Source: Alistipes sp. (GTDB taxonomy: Bacteria; Bacteroidota; Bacteroidia; Bacteroidales; Rikenellaceae). Taken from it: DNA of 64,000 nucleotides. Position numbers and translations under genes: made by a program. Positions 9,197 to 19,515 of the stretch are shown piece by piece. Every line of letters begins with the position of its first letter. Position 1 is the stretch's first letter. The notes beneath the pieces are model-generated. The model worked only from the letters and a program-made list of their open reading frames with translations, ran no database searches and had not been told where the DNA came from. The stretch is from positions 1 to 64,000 of the forward strand of contig JAGATC010000014.1 in NCBI GenBank assembly GCA_017621455.1, written 5' to 3'.

Positions 9197-10789
9197 ATGA
9201 GAGATATGATAAGAAATATGTTGGTTGCAATGGCGGGTTTTGCGCTCGTGGCATGTAGCTCAATTCACGATGGAGAGGACTACCTCTCGTTCGATGAGCC
9301 ACGCAGTGTGAACTTCGTGCTTGCAATTGACACTCCGACAGCGACACGTGCTACGTGGGGCGATACGGAGCCTACCGATGAGATAGGTACGAGCTTCGAG
9401 AATCGAATCCTCCCCTCAAGCCTGCGTGTTGAGATATATTCGGCAGATAACCGCCATATTGGTCAGGTTGAGGAGCTAATGTATTGGCCTATCAACGATG
9501 ATGGCACTCGCTATCAGTTCCAAGGTAAGGTGCCTGTGGCATTGCTTGACGATGCTGCGGCGCTTGGTAGTGGGGTAGCTCCCGAATATAAGTTTATGGT
9601 CTATGCTAACTGTGCTGAGGGTGATAATGCCGAGATTCGCTACATGTTCGACGATATAACGATGGATGATGGTGCTATCCCTATGTGGGGTGTTAAGCAG
9701 GTGAATATCAGCCAGCTTATGAGCAACCGCGTACAGGAACTTGGCGTAATATCGTTGCTTCGTGCCGTGGCAAAGGTCGAGGTTTTGGTTGATGAGTCCC
9801 TTACGGATGTTACGCTTGAGGGTGCCTCGATTAACTACCACAACCGCGAGGGCTATGTGCTGCCCACGGGCTGGGATACTACCATTAGCACCGAGGCTCT
9901 CGACCGCGATGGTGCCTTCCGCTGCTTGCGCTCGGTGCATCAGTCGTCTCACGCCTTTACGGAGGTCGAGGCAGGTCGCATGTATGTGCTATATATCCCC
10001 GAGTATGACAACACGCTCTTTGCCGATTATGAGGCAAAGGTCTCGGTTGAGGTAAACAACGGTGGTACGCCTATGAGCTTTGTCGATGCGCTGCACTTCA
10101 AACAGTATGTCGATGGCCGTCCTACGGGCAACGTTGGTAACATCGTGCGTAATACCATCTACCGCTTCCGCATTACGGCCATTAACAGCGGAGCGTTGGT
10201 TCTCAACTACGAGGTTGCCGACTGGGAGCGTAGCGAGAACTGGGAGTGGGTGCAGCACTTCGACTATCCCAACTATCACAACCCTGTGCTTCCCGACACT
10301 GCTACACGCGATGGCGACGCCTCGAACGATGTCTACCCCGACCAGACCACCATGTACTACATGTCGCCTAACGAGCGAGGCACTATTGCCACAGAGGAGG
10401 GTGCATTCTCATGCTGGTTCCAGATGGTTAGCCCTATTGACCAGCAGTGGCTACCTACGTTGCGTAACTCGTCGAATTGCGAGATTAGGGTCTACAAAGA
10501 GCTTGATGCCATCACACGTCAGCTTGTCTATACCACTGAGAGCAGTCAAACCGACCCCTCATTGAAGGATGGCTCGCAGCTTGTGGCATACTCAGGTTGG
10601 TACAATATCAAGGTTATCCCCACCGACCCTTCATATACGGGTATTGTTGGTTTTGGTATCACCTACACGCAGGATTGGATGGGAGCAGGCTCACGCTACC
10701 TCTTGATTAATGGCGAGAGTGACAGTGTCATCTGGCCTAATAGTGGCTCAGATCCTCGCATTATCAACATCCAGCAGGTAACTAACTAA
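9197..10789 (+). CDS. Pilus accessory subunit lipoprotein (minor fimbrillin)
   Basis: 530 residues; lipobox ALVACSS with Cys20 and PTATRATWGDTEP near residue 50, a maturation-type site. A start at the second Met (residue 5) is also possible. The N-terminal half has fimbrillin-like strands (NYEVADWERSENWEWV marks the end of one domain near 345); the C-terminal half (from about 370) is a separate beta domain. Position after the anchor and before the tip candidates suggests an FimC/Mfa3-type minor subunit; the exact family is uncertain. It ends 18 nt before the next likely start. Confidence 0.65.
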   Translation: MRDMIRNMLVAMAGFALVACSSIHDGEDYLSFDEPRSVNFVLAIDTPTATRATWGDTEPTDEIGTSFENRILPSSLRVEIYSADNRHIGQVEELMYWPINDDGTRYQFQGKVPVALLDDAAALGSGVAPEYKFMVYANCAEGDNAEIRYMFDDITMDDGAIPMWGVKQVNISQLMSNRVQELGVISLLRAVAKVEVLVDESLTDVTLEGASINYHNREGYVLPTGWDTTISTEALDRDGAFRCLRSVHQSSHAFTEVEAGRMYVLYIPEYDNTLFADYEAKVSVEVNNGGTPMSFVDALHFKQYVDGRPTGNVGNIVRNTIYRFRITAINSGALVLNYEVADWERSENWEWVQHFDYPNYHNPVLPDTATRDGDASNDVYPDQTTMYYMSPNERGTIATEEGAFSCWFQMVSPIDQQWLPTLRNSSNCEIRVYKELDAITRQLVYTTESSQTDPSLKDGSQLVAYSGWYNIKVIPTDPSYTGIVGFGITYTQDWMGAGSRYLLINGESDSVIWPNSGSDPRIINIQQVTN

Positions 10790-10807
10790 ATTATGGGTTC
10801 TACGACT

Positions 10808-13087
10808 ATGAGACAATATATGAAATATATGATGGCGCTGTTGCTCTCAGTAGCTATGGTTGCGTGCCACACCGATGTGGGAGAGTCGGTGAGCATCGAT
10901 AGCGACACTAAGCCCGCGCTCGTACTAAACGTTGCGGGTGGTGAGCTGGGCGTTGCAACACGTGCCGACGATATGGCGGACACCGAGACGGAGTATGCTA
11001 TTACCCACCTCGACATCATGATTTTTGAGGATGGTGCCACGGACGATGCCAAGCAGCTCTTCTACTATGAGCGAGCTACGGCAGCTGGCCCAAATGGTCA
11101 GGTACGCCTGGGTGTCGACATTAGCGCGATTCAAATTGGTGCAAAGTATTGGGTCTATGTTGTGGCAAATAGCACCCACTCGGCAGATACCTTCGCAAAT
11201 ATAGGTAATGTTGAGGCCCTCTTCGATATGGAGCAGGAGGACTATAGCCTTCACCTCACGGGCGTAGGTCTTCAGCGTGCGCCGAGCCACTTCTTGATGG
11301 ATGGCGTGGCATATATGGGCACTACGGAGCCAGCTGCGGCTGATGCCATAATAATTGCTGAGAGGAAGATTACCGACACTGTGGAGCTCAACGTAAAGCT
11401 ACGTCGTGCTGCTGCTAAGGTTGTGGTTAAGCTTGTTTCTGCCCAGAATATGACCTTTGCAGAGGATATAGCGGGCTCTACTCCTGGCTACTACTTGATT
11501 AACACCCCATACGCTACGCGCGTTATGGACGACGGCATCGTGCGTCAGAGCGAGCGTCTCGAGACAACGGCAGAGACCTTGAGCGAGTATTACAAGTGGT
11601 TGCGTGATGCCGAGGGTAATATCACCGGCGTAGAGGTTACGCTATATGTCTATAGCCACACCTGGAATACGGGAAATAGCTTTGAGTATGGCACTAACCT
11701 TATCGTTGACATCCCCGCCTACTACACTACGGAGGTGGCAGGTGTTGAGTCTACCAAGTCTCACCCCAATAACTACTACCAGGTGCCTCTAACTAAGGAG
11801 TTTAAGTTTGAGCGTAACCACTACTACCATGTTACGGCCAACGTAAATGCTCCGGGTGCTGAGGAGTTCACCGAGCCTGTTGAGGTTGACGACCTAAAGT
11901 ATGATGTCTTGCCATGGACCGAGCAGACTATTGATGTAGGCGGCGAGATTGGCCCCACCTATCTTAAGGTTAACCTCGATGAGTTGAATATTTACAACAC
12001 AAACATCGATACTACATCGTTACTCTTCTCGTCATCGTCGGCCGTAACCATCGAGGTGCAAGACTGCTACTACATCGATAAGTTTGGCACGAAGCAGACC
12101 ATATCGGCTGATGCCTACAACATCTCGGGTAGCACCGAGAGTGGTGCGCTTTCGGGTAATATCACCGTTGAGAGTGACATCCCCACCAACAACACCATTC
12201 GCTACTTTACGCTCGTTATTACCAACGAGACTGGCGACCAGGAGGTTGTGTACGTTGCGCAGTATCCGCTTGTCTACGTAGTCAACATACTTGGCCTATA
12301 CTCCTATCGTGACGACTTCTATACTGGTAGCAACGCCCCCACGACCATCTATAATGCAGGCTCGGCCATAACACAGGTGTCGCTGGGTGCGTGGGACAAT
12401 GCCACTGGCACGTGGTCGTACAACTACAATGCGTCGTCGCCATTCTGGCGCTCTAAGGTTGTTAGAAGCACCTATCCATCGACCGATAGCCGTGATAGCT
12501 ATCGTGGTCGCTCCAACATCGACTACTACGCATGGGAAGAGGATAGGTGGAATAATGTAGATTTAAGCTATAGCAATGCTCAGGACCCTGGTAATGCTCG
12601 TATGTATCATGTGCGTATCACCGCATCGTCAGCGGACTATAACCTCGGTGTGCCACGCATGACCACCGACCCCTATGTAGACTTCGAGTTTACCGACCCG
12701 GGTGCCGATAATGCAGATCTCGTATCGCCCTCGTTTATGATTGCTTCGCGATTAGGCTTTGTGACATCCACAAACTACCGCTCGGCTAATACCGATGTTA
12801 AGCGCATCTCGTTGGCTCGCGACCACTGTGCCTACTACGTTGAGGTGGCTGACGATGGCACGATATACGACGATTGGCGTCTGCCCACAGCCAGCGAGCT
12901 AAGGATTATCATCGAGCTTCAGGGCACGTCGTCAGAGAGTGCCGATGCCATCGACTACCTCTTGAATGCCGACTACTATCTTGCGGCCTCGGGACGTGTC
13001 TTTAACAGTAAGAACGATGGTGATGTCACTGAGAGTGAGGCAGATAGCTCATCGTGGGCTATACGCTGCATACGTGACGCATACTGA
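10808..13087 (+). CDS. Pilus tip-type lipoprotein with C-terminal lectin-like module
   Basis: 759 residues from ATG 10808 (MRQYMKYMMALLLSVAMVACHTD); an in-frame ATG at 10793 adds five residues before the signal peptide. Cys20 lipobox, GVATRADDMAD near 45, fimbrillin-like N-terminal region. Residues about 690-759 carry DDWRLPTASELRIII, then YYLAASGRVF, then SWAIRCIRD. This W-x-LP ... RCIR layout resembles the C-type-lectin-like DUF1566/Lcl C-terminal family. FimD/Mfa4-5-type tip proteins occupy this operon position. Ligand unknown. Confidence 0.65.
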   Translation: MRQYMKYMMALLLSVAMVACHTDVGESVSIDSDTKPALVLNVAGGELGVATRADDMADTETEYAITHLDIMIFEDGATDDAKQLFYYERATAAGPNGQVRLGVDISAIQIGAKYWVYVVANSTHSADTFANIGNVEALFDMEQEDYSLHLTGVGLQRAPSHFLMDGVAYMGTTEPAAADAIIIAERKITDTVELNVKLRRAAAKVVVKLVSAQNMTFAEDIAGSTPGYYLINTPYATRVMDDGIVRQSERLETTAETLSEYYKWLRDAEGNITGVEVTLYVYSHTWNTGNSFEYGTNLIVDIPAYYTTEVAGVESTKSHPNNYYQVPLTKEFKFERNHYYHVTANVNAPGAEEFTEPVEVDDLKYDVLPWTEQTIDVGGEIGPTYLKVNLDELNIYNTNIDTTSLLFSSSSAVTIEVQDCYYIDKFGTKQTISADAYNISGSTESGALSGNITVESDIPTNNTIRYFTLVITNETGDQEVVYVAQYPLVYVVNILGLYSYRDDFYTGSNAPTTIYNAGSAITQVSLGAWDNATGTWSYNYNASSPFWRSKVVRSTYPSTDSRDSYRGRSNIDYYAWEEDRWNNVDLSYSNAQDPGNARMYHVRITASSADYNLGVPRMTTDPYVDFEFTDPGADNADLVSPSFMIASRLGFVTSTNYRSANTDVKRISLARDHCAYYVEVADDGTIYDDWRLPTASELRIIIELQGTSSESADAIDYLLNADYYLAASGRVFNSKNDGDVTESEADSSSWAIRCIRDAY

Positions 13088-13133
13088 TATACAAAGAACC
13101 TAAATAGATGCTAATCAATCCTTTATAGAGATT

Positions 13134-16100
13134 ATGAGAAAGAGACTATCATATATGTTTGCGGCCCTCGTTGCTGTGGTGATGGCTTCGTGTCAGCACG
13201 ACATGGATGTCGTATTGCCTGAGCATAACAGTGTGCCCGAGGGTTGGGTGGAGGTAGAGTTTAAGGCCAATGCTCCAATCATGACAGAGGTCGTCGTTCG
13301 TGGTGTCGACCCCGATGGCATAGATGTTCAGAACCTTACGCTCTTCTGTTTCAACGAATATGGCCTATATACTACACATGTAGAGGCTGAGCTTAGCCCT
13401 GCCATTGAGACCCCATCGCTGTCGGGTACCTATAAGGCGACCATTCCAGAGGATACACGCATCATCCACTTCGTTGGTAATCAGAATCCTAACCTCTACG
13501 ATAGTAATATGTTCCTAAATCGTACCGAGGATGAGATTCAGGATGATATGGTGGGTGCTTCTGGCATGATTATCTACTGGAGCCGCGTTCTACTATCGGG
13601 CGAGGGTAGCTTCCAGCAGCAGCTCGCGTCGATAAATGGTGGCGAGGGTGTCAAACTCATTCGCAACCAGGCTAAGATTACCATCGAGAACCCCTCGAAT
13701 GAGTATATCGAGGTGAGTGGTTGGAGTGTGACAAACATCCACGCTTACGGTACCACAGCCCCATATCACCCTACGAAGCGCTTCCCCACCGAGGGCACAG
13801 ACTTCGTGTGGCCTGGTGAGGACTATGTGACACTGCCCCAGAATCGCATTAAGTTGTCGGATATTACCGACGTTACGACTAAGCCTGAGCAGTACCTCTT
13901 CGAGCATGAGAACACGCTGCAAGACCCTGTTAGTGTCATTATCAAGGGAACGACTGCAGGTGGTAGCGAGGAGCTTTACTACCGTGTGATGATTATCGAT
14001 GCGAGTGGTGAGCAGCTTATGATTCGCCGTAACCACCACTACAAATTAAATATCACGGGTAAGCTCACCTATGGTAGTCGTACCTTTGAAGAAGCGCTCT
14101 CGGCGCCCGCAACCAACAATATATGGGTTGCCGTAGATGACTGGGTTAACGAGGTATCGTACGGTGGTGTCAGCCTTGCTGTAGACCAGACAAGCGTTGT
14201 TCTTGGCGAGGATAAGGCGGGTCAGACATTGGAGCTTGGCTACACTATTACGAGTAGCTCGGCGCTCACCGACGACGACATTGCTGAGGTGACGTGGGTT
14301 GAGGGCAACCATGTTGCTGCACACAACTTCAACCACTCGTTTACGCCTAATGGTACATCTGGCCGTGGTGTCATTACGCTTCAGCTCCTCGATATGGGCG
14401 ATGATGCTATGCTTGAGGGTACGCTTATTGTGAAGAAGGGACGCCTGCAGCGAGCTATCCATGTGGTGCTTATCAAGACTCAGAAGTTCACTCCCGTATG
14501 GGCTACTACGCAGATATACGGCGGCGAGATAGGTGAGCTTGCAACATTCAAGTTCAACGTTCCCGAAGACTTCCCATTCTTCCCATTCAAGGTATATGTA
14601 TCGGTTAATTCGCTTGATATACGTACCGGGACTACGGGACGTGTTCTTCCCGTTGTGCGCAAGGGTGACGAGGGATGGTATGGCATCGACAATGGTCTTG
14701 GATATAAGTATGTCTATACCGTTACAGAGCCTGGTACACAGCGCCTATATATGCATAGTATTCTGACGAATGCCGATGGTGGTAGCGATAATATCATGCT
14801 CGAGGCTGAGTTCTTTGAGACCGTAAGCAAGCAGTTCCATTATGTGTCGCACCAGAATGCTATCAGCGTTAAGGACCTCGAAACATACAGCGTTTCGGGT
14901 GTAGAGGATGAGGTTATCTACTATCGCCTCGTGCCTCGCAAGATTAATGCTCCTGTGCGTATCGATGTTCAGCTTAACGATGTATCGGATGAGGCTAACC
15001 CTGTGGCTATCAATGCTGGCGAGAACGACGAGTTCTTCATCTATACGCGCACCCTCGACTCGCTCTATAACCAGACCGACCGCGATATGTTTAATCTGCC
15101 GGACAATTGGGAGTGGGACTGCCGTTTCTACACTATCGACGATAGCTACTGGCAGCAGAGTACCAACGGACGCATGCTTATGTTTAAGCCTACGAAGATA
15201 GAGAAGACGGGTGATGAGACTGGTAACTATGCTATATTCCTCAAGACCAACACGGCACGTAGCGACGATATGATACGTATCGCCTCGAATCAGCCCGATA
15301 GCTACTCGGCACTCCCCGATAAGGTGAATCAGCACTACACGGGTAATACCTATCGTTCGTTCATCTACGAGCTCTCTACCTATCACCCCTTCCGTTTCGC
15401 TGCGGAGGTGGCAATTGGTGGTGGCACCCCCGTGGGTACATGGCGCACAGACACCGAGCCCGACCCCGTGGATCACCTCGAGTGGTCATACTTACCCAAT
15501 CAGCAGGTAGACATCAACCTCGAAATCACCAGCTTTACTGGTACTGATGGCCGTTCGGCTGACCCCTTTGGTACGTCGTTCGAGATATATATTGATGCCC
15601 CCATGCTTGAGCTTGACGAGAGTCGCCTCACGCCGGCAATGGCTGCTAAGCTTAAGCCACATGCCACAATCCCAGGACGCTTCGTATATACGGTTGATGC
15701 GTCACGTGAGGCTGAGCGTGCTGCGGGCAATGGTCAGAGTGTAAAGATTACGGATGGTGCTGCTGCATCGCAGGAGGGTGAGCGTAAGACCCTGCCATTC
15801 ATGACCAAGGGCATCACCACAGCAGGTGAGATTGTAATAAGCTCTGAAACTGACGTATGTGAGTTCTTTGAGAAGCGTTTCAAAATCACGAATACGCTTA
15901 TCGAGGGTAGTATAAAGTATGAGGTTGGAGCCTCACAATACGACATCTTGGAGAGCGAGTTCGTTAGCTTTGCGGTAGAGCGTACAGGCGTTCGCATCGG
16001 CTCTATGAATATCACTGCCGATGGCCACTTCACGCTGAACCTTCGTGCCGAGTACTCGTTCACGTGGGATGAGGACCCTATAAGGCTCGCCTACATTAAG

Positions 16101-16196
16101 GACGGCGAAGTATACGAGGCAAGCTACGCAAGCCTTAAGGCTTTGTACGATAGCGTGGTAACTCGTGGCGAGAGCGTTATTCTTAGAGATATTTAG
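13134..16196 (+). CDS. Large DUF4906-like pilus tip or accessory protein
   Basis: 1020 residues, lipobox VMASCQHD with Cys19. The N-terminus (GWVEVEFKANAPIMTEVVVRGVDPDGIDVQNLTLFCFN, written here in parts of one segment about 38-72) is the pattern I associate with DUF4906/FimE-type proteins. VVVRGVD may be the Arg processing site. The middle is a chain of beta domains (TFKFNVPEDFPFFPFKVYVSVN near 470; several Ig-like blocks after). Last gene of operon I, 46 nt after its neighbour, closed by the terminator at 16211. Size and position fit the distal tip; the domain name is tentative. Confidence 0.6.
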   Translation: MRKRLSYMFAALVAVVMASCQHDMDVVLPEHNSVPEGWVEVEFKANAPIMTEVVVRGVDPDGIDVQNLTLFCFNEYGLYTTHVEAELSPAIETPSLSGTYKATIPEDTRIIHFVGNQNPNLYDSNMFLNRTEDEIQDDMVGASGMIIYWSRVLLSGEGSFQQQLASINGGEGVKLIRNQAKITIENPSNEYIEVSGWSVTNIHAYGTTAPYHPTKRFPTEGTDFVWPGEDYVTLPQNRIKLSDITDVTTKPEQYLFEHENTLQDPVSVIIKGTTAGGSEELYYRVMIIDASGEQLMIRRNHHYKLNITGKLTYGSRTFEEALSAPATNNIWVAVDDWVNEVSYGGVSLAVDQTSVVLGEDKAGQTLELGYTITSSSALTDDDIAEVTWVEGNHVAAHNFNHSFTPNGTSGRGVITLQLLDMGDDAMLEGTLIVKKGRLQRAIHVVLIKTQKFTPVWATTQIYGGEIGELATFKFNVPEDFPFFPFKVYVSVNSLDIRTGTTGRVLPVVRKGDEGWYGIDNGLGYKYVYTVTEPGTQRLYMHSILTNADGGSDNIMLEAEFFETVSKQFHYVSHQNAISVKDLETYSVSGVEDEVIYYRLVPRKINAPVRIDVQLNDVSDEANPVAINAGENDEFFIYTRTLDSLYNQTDRDMFNLPDNWEWDCRFYTIDDSYWQQSTNGRMLMFKPTKIEKTGDETGNYAIFLKTNTARSDDMIRIASNQPDSYSALPDKVNQHYTGNTYRSFIYELSTYHPFRFAAEVAIGGGTPVGTWRTDTEPDPVDHLEWSYLPNQQVDINLEITSFTGTDGRSADPFGTSFEIYIDAPMLELDESRLTPAMAAKLKPHATIPGRFVYTVDASREAERAAGNGQSVKITDGAAASQEGERKTLPFMTKGITTAGEIVISSETDVCEFFEKRFKITNTLIEGSIKYEVGASQYDILESEFVSFAVERTGVRIGSMNITADGHFTLNLRAEYSFTWDEDPIRLAYIKDGEVYEASYASLKALYDSVVTRGESVILRDI

Positions 16197-16210
16197 TTCC
16201 GATTTAAGCA

Positions 16211-16246
16211 TAATAGATGGCAGAATCACTTCTGCCCTCTATTATT
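16211..16246. terminator. Terminator between convergent genes
   Basis: Hairpin of two blocks, AATAGA/TCTATT and GGCAGAA/TTCTGCC, with a 4-nt loop (16211-16225, 16230-16244). It can serve operon I and the convergent TlpA-like gene. Confidence 0.65.
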
Positions 16247-16250
16247 ATGC

Positions 16251-16784
16251 CTATTCAAGAGTCTCTATTTGCGATAGTAGGGTAGGCACATGGTTGGGTT
16301 GATACTCAACCGTTGTAGCTACCACTATGCCCTCCTTGTCGATAAGATAGCATCGCGGTACGTACATAGTAGCGTATAGGTTGTATATCTCGCGATTGTT
16401 ATCTATGGCCGTGTCGAAACTGTAGCCGTTGGTTGATAGATACTCCTCAATCTCGTTTTTCGTGCCCTCTCGTGCAATTGCCACTATTCTAACCCCCAAC
16501 GCCTCCATCTCTTCATTTGCTGCTTTTAAATCGTCTAATAGTGCCTTACAATCGGGACATGTGTGCGAAAAGAAGATGAGTAAGACAACCTGGCCCCGAA
16601 GATTGGAGAGCGTGATACTCTCGCCACTAAGTAGCGTTGTGGTAAAGTCGGGGGCTTGCTCCTGGCACGTAACAATGGATGTCTCCTCGTACGATGGTAG
16701 CTCCTCGTTTATTGCCTCGCACCCAGTGGCAAGGAGGGTCATTGTTGCCATAGATATAGCATAAAACACTCTACGCATATTCAT
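16251..16784 (-). CDS. TlpA/ResA-like thioredoxin-fold lipoprotein
   Basis: 177 residues; lipobox LLATGC with Cys22. The redoxin start QAPDFTTTLLSGESITLSNL is followed by FFSHTCPDC with a CPDC active site at 76-79. Substrate-side features (IVAIAREG, the cis-Pro region YVPRCYLIDKEG) are intact. Periplasmic thiol-disulfide exchange is the family role. A -7-like TATCTTTG lies at 16811-16804 upstream without a clear -33 box. Single gene on the minus strand between two pilus operons; a part in folding Cys-containing pilus proteins is only a guess. Confidence 0.85.
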   Translation of the reverse strand: MNMRRVFYAISMATMTLLATGCEAINEELPSYEETSIVTCQEQAPDFTTTLLSGESITLSNLRGQVVLLIFFSHTCPDCKALLDDLKAANEEMEALGVRIVAIAREGTKNEIEEYLSTNGYSFDTAIDNNREIYNLYATMYVPRCYLIDKEGIVVATTVEYQPNHVPTLLSQIETLE

Positions 16785-16907
16785 AGTTTATTGTTAACAC
16801 TTGCAAAGATAGTGATTTATACGTAAACATACTACTATTTTAGGCTCCTATATTTGCATCTGTTAAAGCATCTTGGTAGCATTTGACCTTCGCCTTGTGT
16901 AGACAAA

Positions 16908-16934
16908 ACAAAAAAGAGCCCGCAATGCGGGCTC
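16908..16934 (-). terminator. Terminator of operon II
   Basis: Stem GAGCCCGC / GCGGGCTC (16916-16934) followed on the minus strand by TTTTTTG. Confidence 0.85.
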
Positions 16935-16959
16935 CGAACTCAATTGTTGAGATTTCAAA

Positions 16960-18405
16960 TTATAGAGCTACAACAGTGTAAACGTTGCCATTCTCCTCTA
17001 CAGTGTAGCCGTCAGCCAAGAAGTTGGTGCCAGCACCCTCTGCAGCATTGTTTGCAGGGTTGAAGCCTGTGAACTCGCCACCACGAACCTCGATAGTGGT
17101 TGTAGCGCGGTCAGCGTCCTTCTTGTTGAGTACGAATGCGCTGTTGTTCTCGTTGGGGAAGTTACCGCCGTTAACGTATACCTTACCGTTGCCACGAGCA
17201 TAAACTACAGCGTTAGACTCACCGTTAGCATCCTTACCAGCCTTGAAGATACCACCGTTGATGATGACAGTACCCTCGGCGATGATAGCATAGCCGTCGT
17301 TGCCTGTTACAGCCTCGATAGTGCCCTCACCGTTGATTGTAAGGGTTGCACCCTCCTCTACGATGATAACGTCTGTAGCAGCGTTCTCTACCTTGTTGGT
17401 GATAGTCTTGCCGTTGAGGTTAAGAACGGTGTTTACGCCAGCCTTAACAACCAATGGCTCCTCTACAACGAGGTCCTCAGCCAATGTAGCAGCACCACCC
17501 ACCTGGAATGCACCGTAAATGTTGTAGTCGGGCTCCTCGAAGATAGGATCGATGATGATGGTTACGTTAACGTTGCTTGTGAGCAACGAACCGATAATGT
17601 TAGTGCGATAGTTGCGCTGTACGGGAACGAATGTGTAGTTCTGAGTGTAGTCGTTTGCGCCGTCAGAGTATACGAACTCTACGTCAACAGTCGACTTGTC
17701 AGCACCTACGAGCAAGTAGTTCATTGCGAGGTACTCATAGCCTGCAACGGGGAATGTCTCGTCAGTAGGGATAGCTGTGCGGTCGTAAACGAGAGCCACC
17801 TCATTTGAAACTGCGCCATCAACGAGGTTGAGGGTAGTGGGGGTAGCTACGGCGATCTTCGACTCGCTAACGGTCATGCCAGCAGCTGTAGCGGCAGCGA
17901 TGTCGTCAGTACCGATGTTGAGCTGTGCAAAAGGACGATACAAATATACGGTCTTAGTCAAGTTCCCAGTAACGGTAAATGGCTCAACGTATGCCCAGAA
18001 TGCGTCATAAGCCTCAGCGTTAGCCTCAGCGGGGTTGTATGTCATAGTCTTGGCAGCGAAGTCTACGTCGCATACGTCATCGGCGTTGTCAGCCCAGAAG
18101 ATAAGACTATACTCGTTGCCTGTAACGAGGTTAAGGCTAACGGTTGTAGAGATGTTGATGGTCTCCTTGTTTGTGTCATCCACCTTAGAGATGGCGCTAA
18201 TGAGGTTACCAGCCTTGTCGTAGATACCGTAGTAGAGGTCAGTAGCCGAAGTACCGTCACCAAATGCACGTGTTGCGATTTCAGGGGTCTCAACTACGAA
18301 AGTAACTACAGACTCTGGGGTCTTTGCTGCATCCTCTGCCTCACGCTGGCAAGAGGTTGCCACGAGCGCTGCCATTGCAACGATCGAGAAGAAAATCTTC
18401 TTCAT
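16960..18405 (-). CDS. Fimbrillin-like lipoprotein (DUF6562 type) with beta-helix-like tail
   Basis: 481 residues; lipobox VATSCQRE with Cys19; EIATRAFGDGTSATDLYYGIYD near 43 begins the fimbrillin-like domain. LYRPFAQLNIGTDD (about 155) and VPVQRNYRTNIIGSLLTSN (about 262) are family hallmarks. From about 300 the sequence turns into short strands (VLNLNGKTITNK, GATLTINGEGTIEA, GTVIINGGIFKAGK, VYVNGGNFPN), as in right-handed beta-helices. The DUF6562 name is from memory. Last gene of a five-gene operon; the same head-tail layout recurs in the two 5'-most genes. Confidence 0.7.
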   Translation of the reverse strand: MKKIFFSIVAMAALVATSCQREAEDAAKTPESVVTFVVETPEIATRAFGDGTSATDLYYGIYDKAGNLISAISKVDDTNKETINISTTVSLNLVTGNEYSLIFWADNADDVCDVDFAAKTMTYNPAEANAEAYDAFWAYVEPFTVTGNLTKTVYLYRPFAQLNIGTDDIAAATAAGMTVSESKIAVATPTTLNLVDGAVSNEVALVYDRTAIPTDETFPVAGYEYLAMNYLLVGADKSTVDVEFVYSDGANDYTQNYTFVPVQRNYRTNIIGSLLTSNVNVTIIIDPIFEEPDYNIYGAFQVGGAATLAEDLVVEEPLVVKAGVNTVLNLNGKTITNKVENAATDVIIVEEGATLTINGEGTIEAVTGNDGYAIIAEGTVIINGGIFKAGKDANGESNAVVYARGNGKVYVNGGNFPNENNSAFVLNKKDADRATTTIEVRGGEFTGFNPANNAAEGAGTNFLADGYTVEENGNVYTVVAL

Positions 18406-18458
18406 AGTGTAAATAGGTAATTAAATAGTTAATGTGATGATTGTGTATTGTTTGTTAG

Positions 18459-19481
18459 TTAGTCCACTAAGTAGTTATATTCGCCATCGAACTCTGGTAC
18501 GACCGTCACGCCACCCGTTCCCGCGGTGAGGAACTGTGCACGTATCGTGGTAAGGTGACTACGTTTTAGAGGTACATTCACCGAGCGGAATGTCGATAGT
18601 AGCTCGCCGTCGTAGTCGTACACCTCGATAGATACGTTAACCGAGGACTCTGTGCCGTTGGTAAAGACATAGTCGAAGCCAAGCTCTACCTCGCCATTAT
18701 CCAACATGCGCATCTTCGACTTGTAGCTTACGCCGCCCTCCGAGTCTGAAGGTTTATCGGTGAACATGTTGAACTCTGTTGGCATGAATCCGCCGTAGCG
18801 CATTACCACCTCAAAGTCCTCGATGCTCACGGCCTTAGTCTCAGCATCGGTGATGCCCATCGTCTGTAGCTTGTTGGCGCGAGCCTCCTGCACGCTGATG
18901 ATGAAGTCCCGCATATCCACCGATATGAAGTTGTACTTAGCCATAGGGCGCTGCATAACCACCGTAGCCTCAGTTACCTCCTTAGAGACCTCCGAGGTTA
19001 TCACGCCTCGGAATGCGTCGCGTAGGTCGTTAGAACCAGGGTGCTCCTCGCCCTGGATGCGTATCTGCGCAAAGTTTGATGTCGAATAGTGCAAATCGCC
19101 ACCACCTGCCTCGATGAAGTCGGACCATACTCTAAAGGTATAGTTGCCTGGCTCGAGAGTAAGTTCAACGCTGTTGTCGTAGCTTGCAACTTCGTCCTTC
19201 GTAAATACGAAGCTACGTACAATCTCTCTCTCGTTAGCCTCCTCATCTGCGTTGTAGACATTTATCGTATAGCGTATATCGAAGTCCTCAGTCTCTCCTG
19301 CTCGCGACTCGTTATCGTAGGTTAGGGTCTTGTACAGGGGTAACTCGGTGTCATAGGTTAGGTGCAATACGAATGTCACTTCTCGGTTGACAGGATATGG
19401 AAATTCGTGGACATCACAAGCACATAGGAGCCCTCCCATAAGGATTGCGCCTAATAGTTGTATGTATCGTAATGCCTTCAT
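18459..19481 (-). CDS. FimB/Mfa2-like pilus lipoprotein
   Basis: 340 residues; lipobox LLCACDVHEFPYP with Cys22. NESRAGETEDFDIRYTINVY follows, and the middle VELTLEPGNYTFRVWSDFIE and TVVMQRPMAKYNFISVD are Mfa2-like strands. It lies between an OmpA-DUF3575 gene and a fimbrillin-like gene, where an anchor or minor subunit would be expected. Which Pfam family applies (Mfa2 or a DUF6562 relative) cannot be decided by eye. Confidence 0.65.
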   Translation of the reverse strand: MKALRYIQLLGAILMGGLLCACDVHEFPYPVNREVTFVLHLTYDTELPLYKTLTYDNESRAGETEDFDIRYTINVYNADEEANEREIVRSFVFTKDEVASYDNSVELTLEPGNYTFRVWSDFIEAGGGDLHYSTSNFAQIRIQGEEHPGSNDLRDAFRGVITSEVSKEVTEATVVMQRPMAKYNFISVDMRDFIISVQEARANKLQTMGITDAETKAVSIEDFEVVMRYGGFMPTEFNMFTDKPSDSEGGVSYKSKMRMLDNGEVELGFDYVFTNGTESSVNVSIEVYDYDGELLSTFRSVNVPLKRSHLTTIRAQFLTAGTGGVTVVPEFDGEYNYLVD

Positions 19482-19515
19482 TTACGTTCAAATAAATAAG
19501 TGATTTACAGATAGT